Virus record (IMG/VR): IMGVR_UViG_3300036715_003268
Span: 1-37,054 of that record
Length of the DNA: 37,054 bases
Reading direction: 5' to 3' (one strand)
Origin: a virus
The notes below the pieces were generated by a model. The model was not told where the DNA came from, ran no database searches, and saw only the letters and a program-made list of their open reading frames with translations. The translations under genes were made by a program, and so were the position numbers. Positions 1 to 6,289 of the stretch are shown one piece after another; the stretch's first letter is position 1, and every line of letters begins with the position of its first letter.

Positions 1-2
1 TG

Positions 3-443
3 TACCGTTCCAAAGTCGAGGGTTACGAAACGCCTGAGACGGAGCAAATGCGCATCGGCAAACGCATTGAAGCCTTTACCGTGCGTGAGTTCAAACGACT
101 AAAGCCGGAATTTACGGTACAGAATCCGAAACGCTTGTACAAACGCGACGGCATCTTTTTGGCAACGCCTGACCGCTTGTTATCTGTTGGCAGCAGTGAA
201 GCTCACGCGATTTTGGAAATCAAAAACGCTGCTTACTGGTCGAAAGACAAGCGCACAATGGCAGCGTATCAAGTGCAGTGGTACTTGTTCGTTTTGGGCA
301 TGAAGTTTGGCTATATTTGCGCTCTTGAGCAAGGCTGGAAGCTGCACGTGCAGCCGATTGTACGCGATGAAGAGCTTATTGAGCGAATGAAAGACACCGC
401 ACAAATGTTTTGGGAGAAAATAGGGGAAAAATATGTTGCCTAA
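3..443 (+). CDS. YqaJ-type phage exonuclease/recombinase, C-terminal part (5' end outside the window)
   Basis: The frame is open from base 3, upstream of the first ATG (48), and starts with YRSKVEGYE..QMRIGKRIE, the usual beginning of the YqaJ core, so the true start is left of the window. The family contains 5'-3' exonucleases of the lambda Exo/RecE type used in phage recombination. The catalytic D-ExK signature is visible as TPDRLL followed by AILEIKNA, and the downstream YQVQWYL matches the conserved Q-rich helix. It lies outside the predicted left attachment site, so it belongs either to host-side DNA or to a neighbouring prophage. Family assignment is fairly sure; its relation to the element is inference. 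Confidence 0.75.
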   Translation, partial: YRSKVEGYETPETEQMRIGKRIEAFTVREFKRLKPEFTVQNPKRLYKRDGIFLATPDRLLSVGSSEAHAILEIKNAAYWSKDKRTMAAYQVQWYLFVLGMKFGYICALEQGWKLHVQPIVRDEELIERMKDTAQMFWEKIGEKYVA

Positions 444-509
444 ATGTTGCCCAATTATTTGTTTTTCAGGCAACATTTTCCTTAAAATTTTCGATTTTCC
501 AGAAAATAG

Positions 510-542
510 AAAAGCCGATGAATATCGTATTCATCGGCTTTT
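510..542 (-). terminator. Strong hairpin terminator just downstream of the tRNA 3' end
   Basis: A perfect 15-bp inverted repeat (510-524 against 528-542) with a 3-base loop. Read on the minus strand it follows the tRNA-like CCA end by a few bases and ends in TTTTCTATTTT, as a tRNA terminator would. On the plus strand it also follows the YqaJ gene, so it could act in both directions. Confidence 0.8.
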
Positions 543-544
543 AT

Positions 545-572
545 TGGTGCACCCGTAGAGATTCGAACTCCA
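545..572 (-). other. tRNA 3'-end fragment, probable left attachment site (attL)
   Basis: On the minus strand this reads as a complete T arm (stem TGGAG/CTCTA, loop TTCGAAT), then acceptor strand CGGGTGC, discriminator A and CCA. The 5' part of a tRNA that would pair with it (GCACCCG) is not found to the right. A tRNA 3' end without its body, about 125 bases from a tyrosine integrase gene, is the usual form of a phage attachment site. The geometry predicts that the intact tRNA lies at the far right end of the element, outside the window. The exact core length cannot be set without attR. Confidence 0.7.
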
Positions 573-678
573 AATGCCACCCCGAAAAATCCCAGTAAAG
601 ACAAGACAAAATGTTGTTTATTCATGCGTCTTTTCGGTAAATTGCTTTTTCTACTTCTTTCTATTTTTTCTCGTCTTG

Positions 679-699
679 CGTCCCCAATACGTCCCCAAT
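679..699 (+). repeat. 10-bp direct repeat abutting the integrase start
   Basis: CGTCCCCAAT occurs at 679-688 and 690-699, an 11-base period (about one helical turn), the second copy overlapping the integrase start codon. It could be an integrase or excisionase arm site or part of translation control; only the repeat itself is seen. Confidence 0.45.
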
Positions 700-1744
700 G
701 GCTAAATCGAACCTCGCTCAATCTACAAATATCGTCCTACGAAAAAAGGCTTTGTCGTCTGGACAATATCATCTGTTTCTTGACGTGCATCTGAAGGGAA
801 AAAGAACAAAGGAATATCTTCATTTGTACCTGAATGGAAACAAAGATACGGACAAACAAACCCTAGAATTAGCAAAAAAAATTCATGCAAAGAGAGTGCT
901 TGAAATTCAATCGGCGGCGCACGGAGAATTTGACCACAGCAAGACCAACGCTGATTTTATCGTTTTCTTTGAGTCCCTTATCGAAGAAAAAACCAACAAA
1001 AAGGCATATCGAAACACGCTTAATTATCTCAAAAAATTTCGCCCTGTACTGCCATTTCGTGCTATCAACTCCTCCATGCTCGAAGAGTTCAAAAAGCTGC
1101 TTTTGAAGCACGTTTCGCAGAACTCTGCCGGAACCTATTTTAACTGCGTCCGAGCGGCGCTCAATCAAGCAGTAAAACAAGACTTTATCGCTGTCAATCC
1201 AGCGCAAAAAGTCTCCAACATCACCTACCGAAACCCTCAACGACCTTTCCTCACCATTGACGAAATCCGCACTATTTCTGTTGCTGACTGCAAGTATCCT
1301 GAAATTAAGCGGGCATTCCTTTTTTCCTGCTTTACTGGACTGCGACTTTCGGATATACAGCAACTACAATGGGAAGATTTTCAAGCTGGGACAATCGTTT
1401 TCCGCCAGCAAAAGACCCAAGAGCTTCTTTCCTTACCTCTCTCCGAACAAGCGATGTTGTTTTTGGGAGAACCCCAAAAGACAGGACGGGTCTTTCATCT
1501 TGGAATCTCTACCTCAGGCTTGCAAGCATTTATTCCACTTTGGACAAAATCGTTAGGCATCGAAAAGCACGTTACATTCCATACCGCTCGTCATACCTTT
1601 GCCACGCTCGCCTTGACCAGCGACGTAGATATTTACACCGTGTCGAAACTGCTTGGACATACCGACGTGCGACATACCCAGATTTACGCCAAGCTCGTGG
1701 ACGAAAAGAAGCAAAAAGCTATGATGAAAATGCCAACCCTATAA
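698..1744 (+). CDS. int: Tyrosine recombinase / phage integrase
   Basis: A 348-aa site-specific recombinase that would integrate and excise the element at the adjacent attachment site. Order of domains: arm-binding N-terminus (about residues 10-50), SAM-like core-binding domain (about 85-180) and catalytic domain (about 185-335). The catalytic set is visible: R216 in CFTGLRLSDI, K239, H295 and R298 in HTARH, H321 in LLGHTDV and nucleophile Y330. CFTGLRLSDI is typical of Bacteroidota integrases. No clear ribosome binding site precedes the ATG. Its stop overlaps the end of the convergent gene by six bases, so no terminator separates them. Confidence 0.95.
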   Translation: MAKSNLAQSTNIVLRKKALSSGQYHLFLDVHLKGKRTKEYLHLYLNGNKDTDKQTLELAKKIHAKRVLEIQSAAHGEFDHSKTNADFIVFFESLIEEKTNKKAYRNTLNYLKKFRPVLPFRAINSSMLEEFKKLLLKHVSQNSAGTYFNCVRAALNQAVKQDFIAVNPAQKVSNITYRNPQRPFLTIDEIRTISVADCKYPEIKRAFLFSCFTGLRLSDIQQLQWEDFQAGTIVFRQQKTQELLSLPLSEQAMLFLGEPQKTGRVFHLGISTSGLQAFIPLWTKSLGIEKHVTFHTARHTFATLALTSDVDIYTVSKLLGHTDVRHTQIYAKLVDEKKQKAMMKMPTL

Positions 1745-2020
1745 AACGTGTTCCATAATCGGCGAAAAACGTGGCATCAGTGAAAGCCGATAGCCCGTTT
1801 CTTGAAAAATATCTGCTTCTAAATCCCCTGTGAAGTTGATAAAATCTACCTCTTCGTCTTCACTCAAGGGAGCGTGAACGTATAAAAATATATGCTCACT
1901 ATCTTCTGGGCTCCGGCTAATCTCTTGACGCTCAAGAGAAGGAAAGCGCTCTTGTACTTGTTCAAACAGGCGGCTGAGTAATTCCGCCTGTTTATGATTG
2001 ACTTCGGTGTTCGGTCTCAT
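1739..2020 (-). CDS. Small acidic protein, probable partner of the HEPN protein
   Basis: A 93-aa protein, not recognised by family. It is acidic and mixed alpha/beta in look, with DSEHIFLYVHAPLSEDEEVDFINF followed by a C-terminal GYRLSLMP. It overlaps the HEPN gene by four bases (ATGA), which implies coupled translation. HEPN genes often come with a nucleotidyltransferase or other antitoxin; no nucleotidyltransferase GSxxxG-DxD motif is visible, so if this is an antitoxin it is of another kind. A toxin-antitoxin role is inferred from position only. Confidence 0.6.
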   Translation of the reverse strand: MRPNTEVNHKQAELLSRLFEQVQERFPSLERQEISRSPEDSEHIFLYVHAPLSEDEEVDFINFTGDLEADIFQETGYRLSLMPRFSPIMEHVL

Positions 2021-2385
2021 TGAAGTTCCTCTGCTATTTTTGATACAAAATATTCTGCTTTTTTGAGTTGTTCCTTTGCAATTTGCTTGCTTACGCCGCG
2101 CTCTTCATAGTCTGCAAGTGTCCTTGATTTGTGCATTGAGGTCAAGTACCCTTTTAATTCACCACCCAGCTTTTTGGAGCGCTTTATTACCTCGCCGTTA
2201 AACACTGCTTGCACTTTTGCATGGTCGCTCTTAAACTCAAAACCTTTTGCCTGTATGATTGTCGCTGCTGCATGATAGGCAGCGTAATAGGCTCTATTTG
2301 TTGCTGCGTTGAAAAGCGATTGTTCAAACAAGATTTGTGCTGCCTTCAGGTTCTCTTGCGCTCTGTTCCAGAACTCGTTTGTCAT
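2017..2385 (-). CDS. HEPN-domain protein (UPF0332-like)
   Basis: 122 aa, all-helical. The HEPN signature is RAYYAAYHAA: R31 and H38 form the R-x(4-6)-H pair that serves as the RNase active site in many HEPN toxins. The N-terminal WNRAQENLKAAQILFEQ helix and the later SHAKVQAVF-like segment fit the UPF0332 branch. First gene of a two-gene operon, with a promoter and palindromic operator 38 bases upstream (2423-2453), and the XRE regulator gene just beyond. Known HEPN proteins of this type act in toxin-antitoxin or abortive-infection systems; that role here is inference. Confidence 0.8.
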   Translation of the reverse strand: MTNEFWNRAQENLKAAQILFEQSLFNAATNRAYYAAYHAAATIIQAKGFEFKSDHAKVQAVFNGEVIKRSKKLGGELKGYLTSMHKSRTLADYEERGVSKQIAKEQLKKAEYFVSKIAEELQ

Positions 2386-2422
2386 TGTCGTGCCGTTGAT
2401 GTTTGTGTACCTTGAATTGATT

Positions 2423-2453
2423 CAAATATACAATAAATGTATTTTATGTACAA
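2423..2453 (-). promoter_or_regulatory. HEPN operon promoter with embedded palindromic operator
   Basis: On the minus strand: TTG (2453-2451), exactly 20 bases, then TATATTTG (2430-2423), matching the Bacteroidota -33/-7 consensus. The palindrome TACAATAAATGTA (2429-2441) lies between the elements and touches the -7 box. The spacing and operator position are identical to the promoter at 2749-2779, pointing to a common regulator, probably the neighbouring XRE protein. Confidence 0.7.
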
Positions 2454-2462
2454 GAGAAAAAA

Positions 2463-2675
2463 TCAAGCCTCGCCGATTTCTTTAACGTATTCCGGCAAAA
2501 CACCGTATCGCTCCACGTATTTGCATAAACGCTCCGTTTGGCTGGTAATAATGGCTTTGTTGTTCTCCATATTGGACACCATCGTATTCGGATTTGCAAA
2601 GCCCAAAAGCCTACCAAACTGTATTTGTGTCAAACCTAACTTCTTACGCAATTCGCGCATTTCCGTACCTTCCAT
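2463..2675 (-). CDS. XRE-family HTH transcriptional regulator
   Basis: 70 aa from the ATG at 2675, chosen because GGAG stands six bases before it on the minus strand and because the HTH domain begins there; a longer open frame to 2942 has no matching family sequence. MRELRKKLGLTQIQFGRLLGF.NPNTMVSNMENNKA is a standard XRE helix-turn-helix. Palindromes of one type lie before it, before the HEPN operon and before the divergent gene at 2864, so it is the likely repressor of all three. A short stand-alone HTH of this kind is common as a toxin-antitoxin or defence regulator. Confidence 0.85.
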   Translation of the reverse strand: MEGTEMRELRKKLGLTQIQFGRLLGFANPNTMVSNMENNKAIITSQTERLCKYVERYGVLPEYVKEIGEA

Positions 2676-2710
2676 GATGTTCTCCGTTTTGTAGTCAGGA
2701 TGTTTCCGTA

Positions 2711-2741
2711 CAAATATACAAAAAATACAATGAATGTAAAA
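2711..2741 (-). promoter_or_regulatory. Putative promoter of the XRE gene with palindrome
   Basis: Minus-strand -7 box TATATTTG (2718-2711) lies 36 bases before the XRE start. The palindrome TACAATGAATGTA (2726-2738) lies just upstream, nine bases further from the -7 box than in the two neighbouring promoters, and the -33 element is only TTT. This would suit weaker autoregulation. Confidence 0.5.
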
Positions 2742-2748
2742 AAAATAC

Positions 2749-2779
2749 TTGTCAGTTAAATACAATAATTGTATATTTG
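2749..2779 (+). promoter_or_regulatory. Promoter of the 77-aa gene with palindromic operator
   Basis: TTG (2749-2751), 20 bases, TATATTTG (2772-2779). The perfect palindrome ATACAATAATTGTAT (2760-2774) sits between the two boxes, centred five bases from the -7 box exactly as in the HEPN promoter. The last 11 bases (TTGTATATTTG) are the same in all three promoters of this locus. Confidence 0.7.
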
Positions 2780-2792
2780 TGTGCAATAAAGA

Positions 2793-2843
2793 ACGCCGCT
2801 TGACGAGCGACCAACTACTACAAGCGGCGTAATTCCAAAACCT
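2793..2843 (+). promoter_or_regulatory. 5' leader stem-loop followed by AATTCCAAAACCT
   Basis: A 10-bp perfect stem (ACGCCGCTTG 2793-2802 with CAAGCGGCGT 2821-2830), followed directly by AATTCCAAAACCT (2831-2843). The predicted transcription start is about 2786, so the stem is at the very 5' end of the mRNA. The same arrangement stands before the gene at 15061. No U tract follows, so it is not a terminator. Confidence 0.6.
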
Positions 2844-2863
2844 ACATTTCGGAGACTTGCAAT

Positions 2864-3097
2864 ATGCAAACCCCATCGCACATCCACAATGCCAATGTCC
2901 TTGCACAAGCAATGACGCAGCAGAACGTCGCAACAAAGGCACAGGTCGTATCCAGCGCCCTCAACGACTTTTTGAACTTACCGTATGACCAGTTTATTGA
3001 GCCGATTGACACGATGGCACTCTACAAAGCGCAGGAGATTCTGGCGAAATTTAATGCGCGGAAGATGTATGAAGAGCTAGCGAAGCAGCTTGTGTAA
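2864..3097 (+). CDS. Hypothetical 77-aa protein under the XRE-type operator
   Basis: Not recognised. Predicted mainly helical: ATKAQVVSSALNDFL then PYDQFIEPIDTMALYKAQEILAKFNARKMYEELAKQLV. GGAG stands nine bases before the ATG. It is the only plus-strand gene in the cargo block, has its own promoter, operator and structured leader, and is closed by a strong terminator, so it is a self-contained transcription unit. The shared operator ties it to the HEPN pair and XRE regulator. Confidence 0.7.
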   Translation: MQTPSHIHNANVLAQAMTQQNVATKAQVVSSALNDFLNLPYDQFIEPIDTMALYKAQEILAKFNARKMYEELAKQLV

Positions 3098-3100
3098 TCA

Positions 3101-3144
3101 AAATGGAAAGTGCAGCCAAAATTGGCTGCACTTTCCATTTTTTT
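3101..3144 (+). terminator. Rho-independent terminator after the 77-aa gene
   Basis: A 19-bp nearly loopless inverted repeat (AAATGGAAAGTGCAGCCAA and its complement) followed by a T run, four bases after the stop codon. Confidence 0.9.
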
Positions 3145-3241
3145 AGCTCTGCAATTCTATATTTATTCAATCAGATATGAGAAGAAAAGCGAAACTTCAA
3201 CCGAATAAGAATCTCTTTATCCAGCCATCAGCCAACGTGCT

Positions 3242-3754
3242 TTATTCAGGACGTTTGAAATTTTCCAAACTTAATATCTCAAACAGTATGTAAAGGCTTC
3301 GTGAGATAGTAGTTAAGATAATAAATATTCCTGCTGCATTGAATTTATGGATTATTTGTACTCCGAAACCATCTGATGTAACCCAGACAGTATAAAGCAT
3401 TGCAAATGAAATGATTAGCTCTATAATCCCAGTTTTGAAAATCTTAACAATAGTAGAATAATGTTTACTGGAAAAAATTAGTTCTAAAGCATTTTCCGCC
3501 TCATTTACCCCTTTTGCATGAAGATTTGACTTAAAAGTAACAATTATTGTTAGAGCAGCGAGCATAAAACCAGCAAGCGAAACGCTTGTTGAAATCAAAC
3601 TGGATAGAATGTTTATCTGGCTTAATTTTTCTGGTATCGGCAACATAAACAATGGAGAATTATGCCAAAATGTAAGCACCGTAGCCACAATAGCTAAATC
3701 AATTATTATTGGTTTAGCTAAGTAAAAATCTGCTAATGTTTTTTTGAGTTTCAT
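3242..3754 (-). CDS. Four-helix membrane protein, partner of the 309-aa gene
   Basis: 170 aa with four predicted membrane segments at about 15-33, 51-73, 107-126 and 140-161; the second reads SLAGFMLAALTIIVTF. A charged loop of about 30 residues lies between helices 2 and 3. It overlaps the upstream 309-aa gene by four bases (ATGA). A soluble sensor-like protein followed by a small membrane protein is a common plan of abortive-infection modules, but I do not recognise the family. The pair is visibly much richer in A+T than the phage core, suggesting separate acquisition. Confidence 0.75.
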   Translation of the reverse strand: MKLKKTLADFYLAKPIIIDLAIVATVLTFWHNSPLFMLPIPEKLSQINILSSLISTSVSLAGFMLAALTIIVTFKSNLHAKGVNEAENALELIFSSKHYSTIVKIFKTGIIELIISFAMLYTVWVTSDGFGVQIIHKFNAAGIFIILTTISRSLYILFEILSLENFKRPE

Positions 3755-4680
3755 AGAAATTTTTTCGATTTTATTTCTAATTGCATTTTCTCAAACATAT
3801 CACTCGAAACAATTGTTCTATAACGCTTTCTTCTTTCAACATGAATTTCACTTTCAACCTTATCAACCAACAGATTAAAAATTTCGAGGCGATTGTAATT
3901 GTCTCTATTTTCTGCTTTTACCTTAAGAGTATTAAAATATCCAACTCTTTTTTTATCCTGAAGTAATTTACTGATTATTTGTAAGATAACAGACTTAATT
4001 GCGCCAGTGGATTCTCGTTTTCTGTAATCAAAATTCAAAGAAATTGTAACATAATCGCTTTGGAAATGCTCTTTTGAAGTTTCTAAGGCGCTATACATAC
4101 CCATATCAATGTCTTGTATTTTAGCAATATTATCTTTGTGAACTTTCGCGATGAATTCTGAACACCTTTGTATCTTATCACGCATTTTAGCTAATTCATC
4201 TTTTAAGATTGGGGTATATTCAATTTCTTTAAGTACCTTTAGGTGTTGACCAACAGTTACGATATACTTAGTGAAATCTTGAATCTTAGCCCCAAACTGA
4301 TTATACTCAATTGCAACTTTGATATTAGGCTTTGAATAATCTATCACAAAATGTGTGGTTTCTAAAATTCCTTCTTTGTCGGATACATCAATATCTCTTA
4401 CTACATCGGTATCTGTATTCATAATCTCAGGCAAAATATTTTTCCTTACACAACGTAATTTTCCTGTGACAAATTTACCAGTTGAATTAAAGGCTATATC
4501 CTGAATAAATATAGATTTCTCGTCTGAAAAGTCTTGATATCTGATTGCGGCACGAGTTTTTGCCAGAGACATAATCTTTGCAAAAAGTTCTCTGAAATGA
4601 TTGCCGTCGCTAGGAGTAAAATCAGGAGCGAAAACAAAGTTAAGTTCGTAGAAATGGATTTTTCTTTTAATTTTTGCCAT
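3751..4680 (-). CDS. Hypothetical 309-aa protein, candidate defence component
   Basis: Not firmly recognised. The N-terminus KRKIHFYELNFVF looks like a beta strand opening a mixed domain, followed by VTGKLRCVRKNILPEI, then HFVIDYSKPNIKVAIEYNQFGAKI, then a helical region (about 150-200) and a C-terminal Lys-rich tail. No nuclease, ATPase or nucleotidyltransferase motif is evident. It resembles in outline the DUF-type first genes of two-gene phage-resistance cassettes, but I cannot name one. Translationally coupled with the membrane protein; AT-rich. Confidence 0.75.
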   Translation of the reverse strand: MAKIKRKIHFYELNFVFAPDFTPSDGNHFRELFAKIMSLAKTRAAIRYQDFSDEKSIFIQDIAFNSTGKFVTGKLRCVRKNILPEIMNTDTDVVRDIDVSDKEGILETTHFVIDYSKPNIKVAIEYNQFGAKIQDFTKYIVTVGQHLKVLKEIEYTPILKDELAKMRDKIQRCSEFIAKVHKDNIAKIQDIDMGMYSALETSKEHFQSDYVTISLNFDYRKRESTGAIKSVILQIISKLLQDKKRVGYFNTLKVKAENRDNYNRLEIFNLLVDKVESEIHVERRKRYRTIVSSDMFEKMQLEIKSKKFL

Positions 4681-4812
4681 AAATCAAAAAGCAAGAAATG
4701 AATTTGTTAATATCCCGTTTTGAAGAGGAAAGGTTTTAGTTCTTAATTAGTCATCAACCGCCAATTTGACATGATACTCAAATAATAAAACTGTTGTTCT
4801 GTGAGTATATCG

Positions 4813-4836
4813 GAGGGCAGCCAATTGGCTACCCTC
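4813..4836. terminator. Hairpin downstream of the small minus-strand gene
   Basis: GAGGG-C-AGCC, loop AATT, GGCT-A-CCCTC: a 9-pair stem with one C/A mismatch, 11 bases past the stop at 4847. No good T tract follows on the minus strand; on the plus strand GCGTTTTATT follows. A terminator for either strand is possible. Confidence 0.4.
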
Positions 4837-4846
4837 TGGCGTTTTA

Positions 4847-5134
4847 TTATTGCCACTCAGAAACTTTGCGACGACGTTTTGAAGTTGTAGGTTTAGGTTT
4901 AGAGAAATGCTCTATACCTAAATCTATCCCCCAACCGATGCCCATTCCAATGAGAAGTCCCCATTGCTGCCCTGTTTGACAGTCTTTGGCATTTTTACTG
5001 CCAGCAACTGCACCAACAAAGCCGAAAAAGCCCGGAAGGGATTTGCTCGCGTTCTGGATTACCTCCGGCTGTATGGAGCATGGACGGTTGTCTGTCGCAA
5101 ACACTTGTGGTAACGTATTTTTTTGTAAATACAT
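4847..5134 (-). CDS. Small protein with a glycine-rich hydrophobic segment
   Basis: 95 aa; not recognised. The C-terminal half has a glycine-zipper-like stretch (LLIGMGIGWGIDLGIEHF, about 60-77) after a first hydrophobic patch (GFFGFVGAVAGS, about 35-46) and ends in a basic tail. The start is uncertain: no signal sequence is encoded in this frame, and the first 10 residues are unlike the rest, so the 5' end may be damaged or the real start may be further in. Probable membrane or cell-envelope association. Confidence 0.4.
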   Translation of the reverse strand: MYLQKNTLPQVFATDNRPCSIQPEVIQNASKSLPGFFGFVGAVAGSKNAKDCQTGQQWGLLIGMGIGWGIDLGIEHFSKPKPTTSKRRRKVSEWQ

Positions 5135-5225
5135 AACTATAAGAGTTTATAAGAGTTTGTAGAAAAATCCTGTGCTTATATTTCATAAAACAGGTTGAAT
5201 TAGTTCCTTCAAGTTTTCAAATGCT

Positions 5226-6287
5226 TCATATTGCCTCTCGCAGCCCAATCTTGTGCCAATCCGCCAAAACAACCATATCCACCAACACCAATTTTCCATT
5301 CCGCGCAGCGCTTTCTCTGGCTTCGCTCGTGAAGGTACTGGTGGTGACGATATAACCGCGATGGGCTTCGTTTTCTTCGATTACGCCTTTGAATTGCTGT
5401 ACGATAGGACGACCTACCGTGTTCTCCGGCGCATTGCGCTTGCATTGTACCACAATCAACCCTTCGGGATGCCGCGCAAAACCGTCCACACCCGCATCGT
5501 TGCTTTGCTTCGTTACCCATGCCGTAAGTCCGGCACTTTGGAAAAATGACATGACGTGCTGCTCAAACTCGTAGGGTTTTAATTGTAGCAGTGCTTGCTG
5601 CAAGGCGGCTTGTTCTTCGGGAACATCGTAACGGTGCGGTGGTGCTGGCTTTTCCGTCATTGCCTTGCGCAAGTCTGCTTTTGTGCGGCGCAATATCTCG
5701 TCGTGGGCTATCATTGCACCGATGAACGCAACATATTCACCAGCGCCCTTGTTCGTCAGCACAGCATCAATCACCGATGTAACGCCCGCAGCGCCCAGAA
5801 ACACCAGCAGCAATGCCGATACACCAATACCTGTTCCAAACCCAACAATGCCGACTCCAGCGCCGCCTATAACCGTAGATGCGGCAAGCGTTACGGGAAT
5901 GGCGATTTTGACGGGGAGAGGGAGATTGCTGTTTTTGTAGTTGTTGAATGCTTCGCCAACGCTGCGACCAAGAGCCAGTGCAGCTTTCTTACCGTCTATC
6001 CGGCTTGAAACAGCACGAAACTTCTCCGCAGCGTTCTGGTCGGAAGCAAGGTCGGTACGCACAGCGGAAAGCCACACCAAAAGTTCTGTGCGGTCTTCTT
6101 CGGTGGAGCAAGATTCAACGGCTTTGACAAATAAGGAAGCTACCCACGCGCGGATTTTATCAACAATGACATTATCCTCCACGACGTTGGAAGCCTTTTC
6201 TTTTGCAGAATCCAACGCACGAGAAGCGCTGCCTTTTAAGCGCTCAAGCGAGGTTTGGGCTTTGACGAGGGCGTTTTTGTTGTCCAT
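5226..6287 (-). CDS. Membrane-anchored Mrr-type restriction endonuclease
   Basis: 353 aa. The C-terminal domain (about 236-345) is an Mrr_cat PD-(D/E)XK nuclease: LKPYEFEQHVMSFF, then D268 in DAGVDGFA and Q281-C-K283 in VVQCKR, the D-QxK active site of this family. In front are a helical region (1-120) and two hydrophobic segments (about 125-150 and 153-176). Mrr nucleases cut modified or foreign DNA; with membrane anchors they would act at the inner face of the membrane, where phage DNA enters. It follows the AbiC-like gene by two bases, so the two are one operon. Nuclease fold is sure; defence role is inference. Confidence 0.85.
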   Translation of the reverse strand: MDNKNALVKAQTSLERLKGSASRALDSAKEKASNVVEDNVIVDKIRAWVASLFVKAVESCSTEEDRTELLVWLSAVRTDLASDQNAAEKFRAVSSRIDGKKAALALGRSVGEAFNNYKNSNLPLPVKIAIPVTLAASTVIGGAGVGIVGFGTGIGVSALLLVFLGAAGVTSVIDAVLTNKGAGEYVAFIGAMIAHDEILRRTKADLRKAMTEKPAPPHRYDVPEEQAALQQALLQLKPYEFEQHVMSFFQSAGLTAWVTKQSNDAGVDGFARHPEGLIVVQCKRNAPENTVGRPIVQQFKGVIEENEAHRGYIVTTSTFTSEARESAARNGKLVLVDMVVLADWHKIGLREAI

Positions 6288-6289
6288 TG

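Noticed and set aside
2676-2942. N-terminal extension of the XRE regulator to 2942
   Set aside because: The extra 89 residues are translated from the promoter and leader region, and a GGAG precedes the ATG at 2675.
3242-4680. Kiwa (KwaA/KwaB) defence system
   Set aside because: The general plan is similar, a membrane protein plus a protein of about 310 aa, but gene order is reversed and I cannot see KwaB features; naming it would be a guess.
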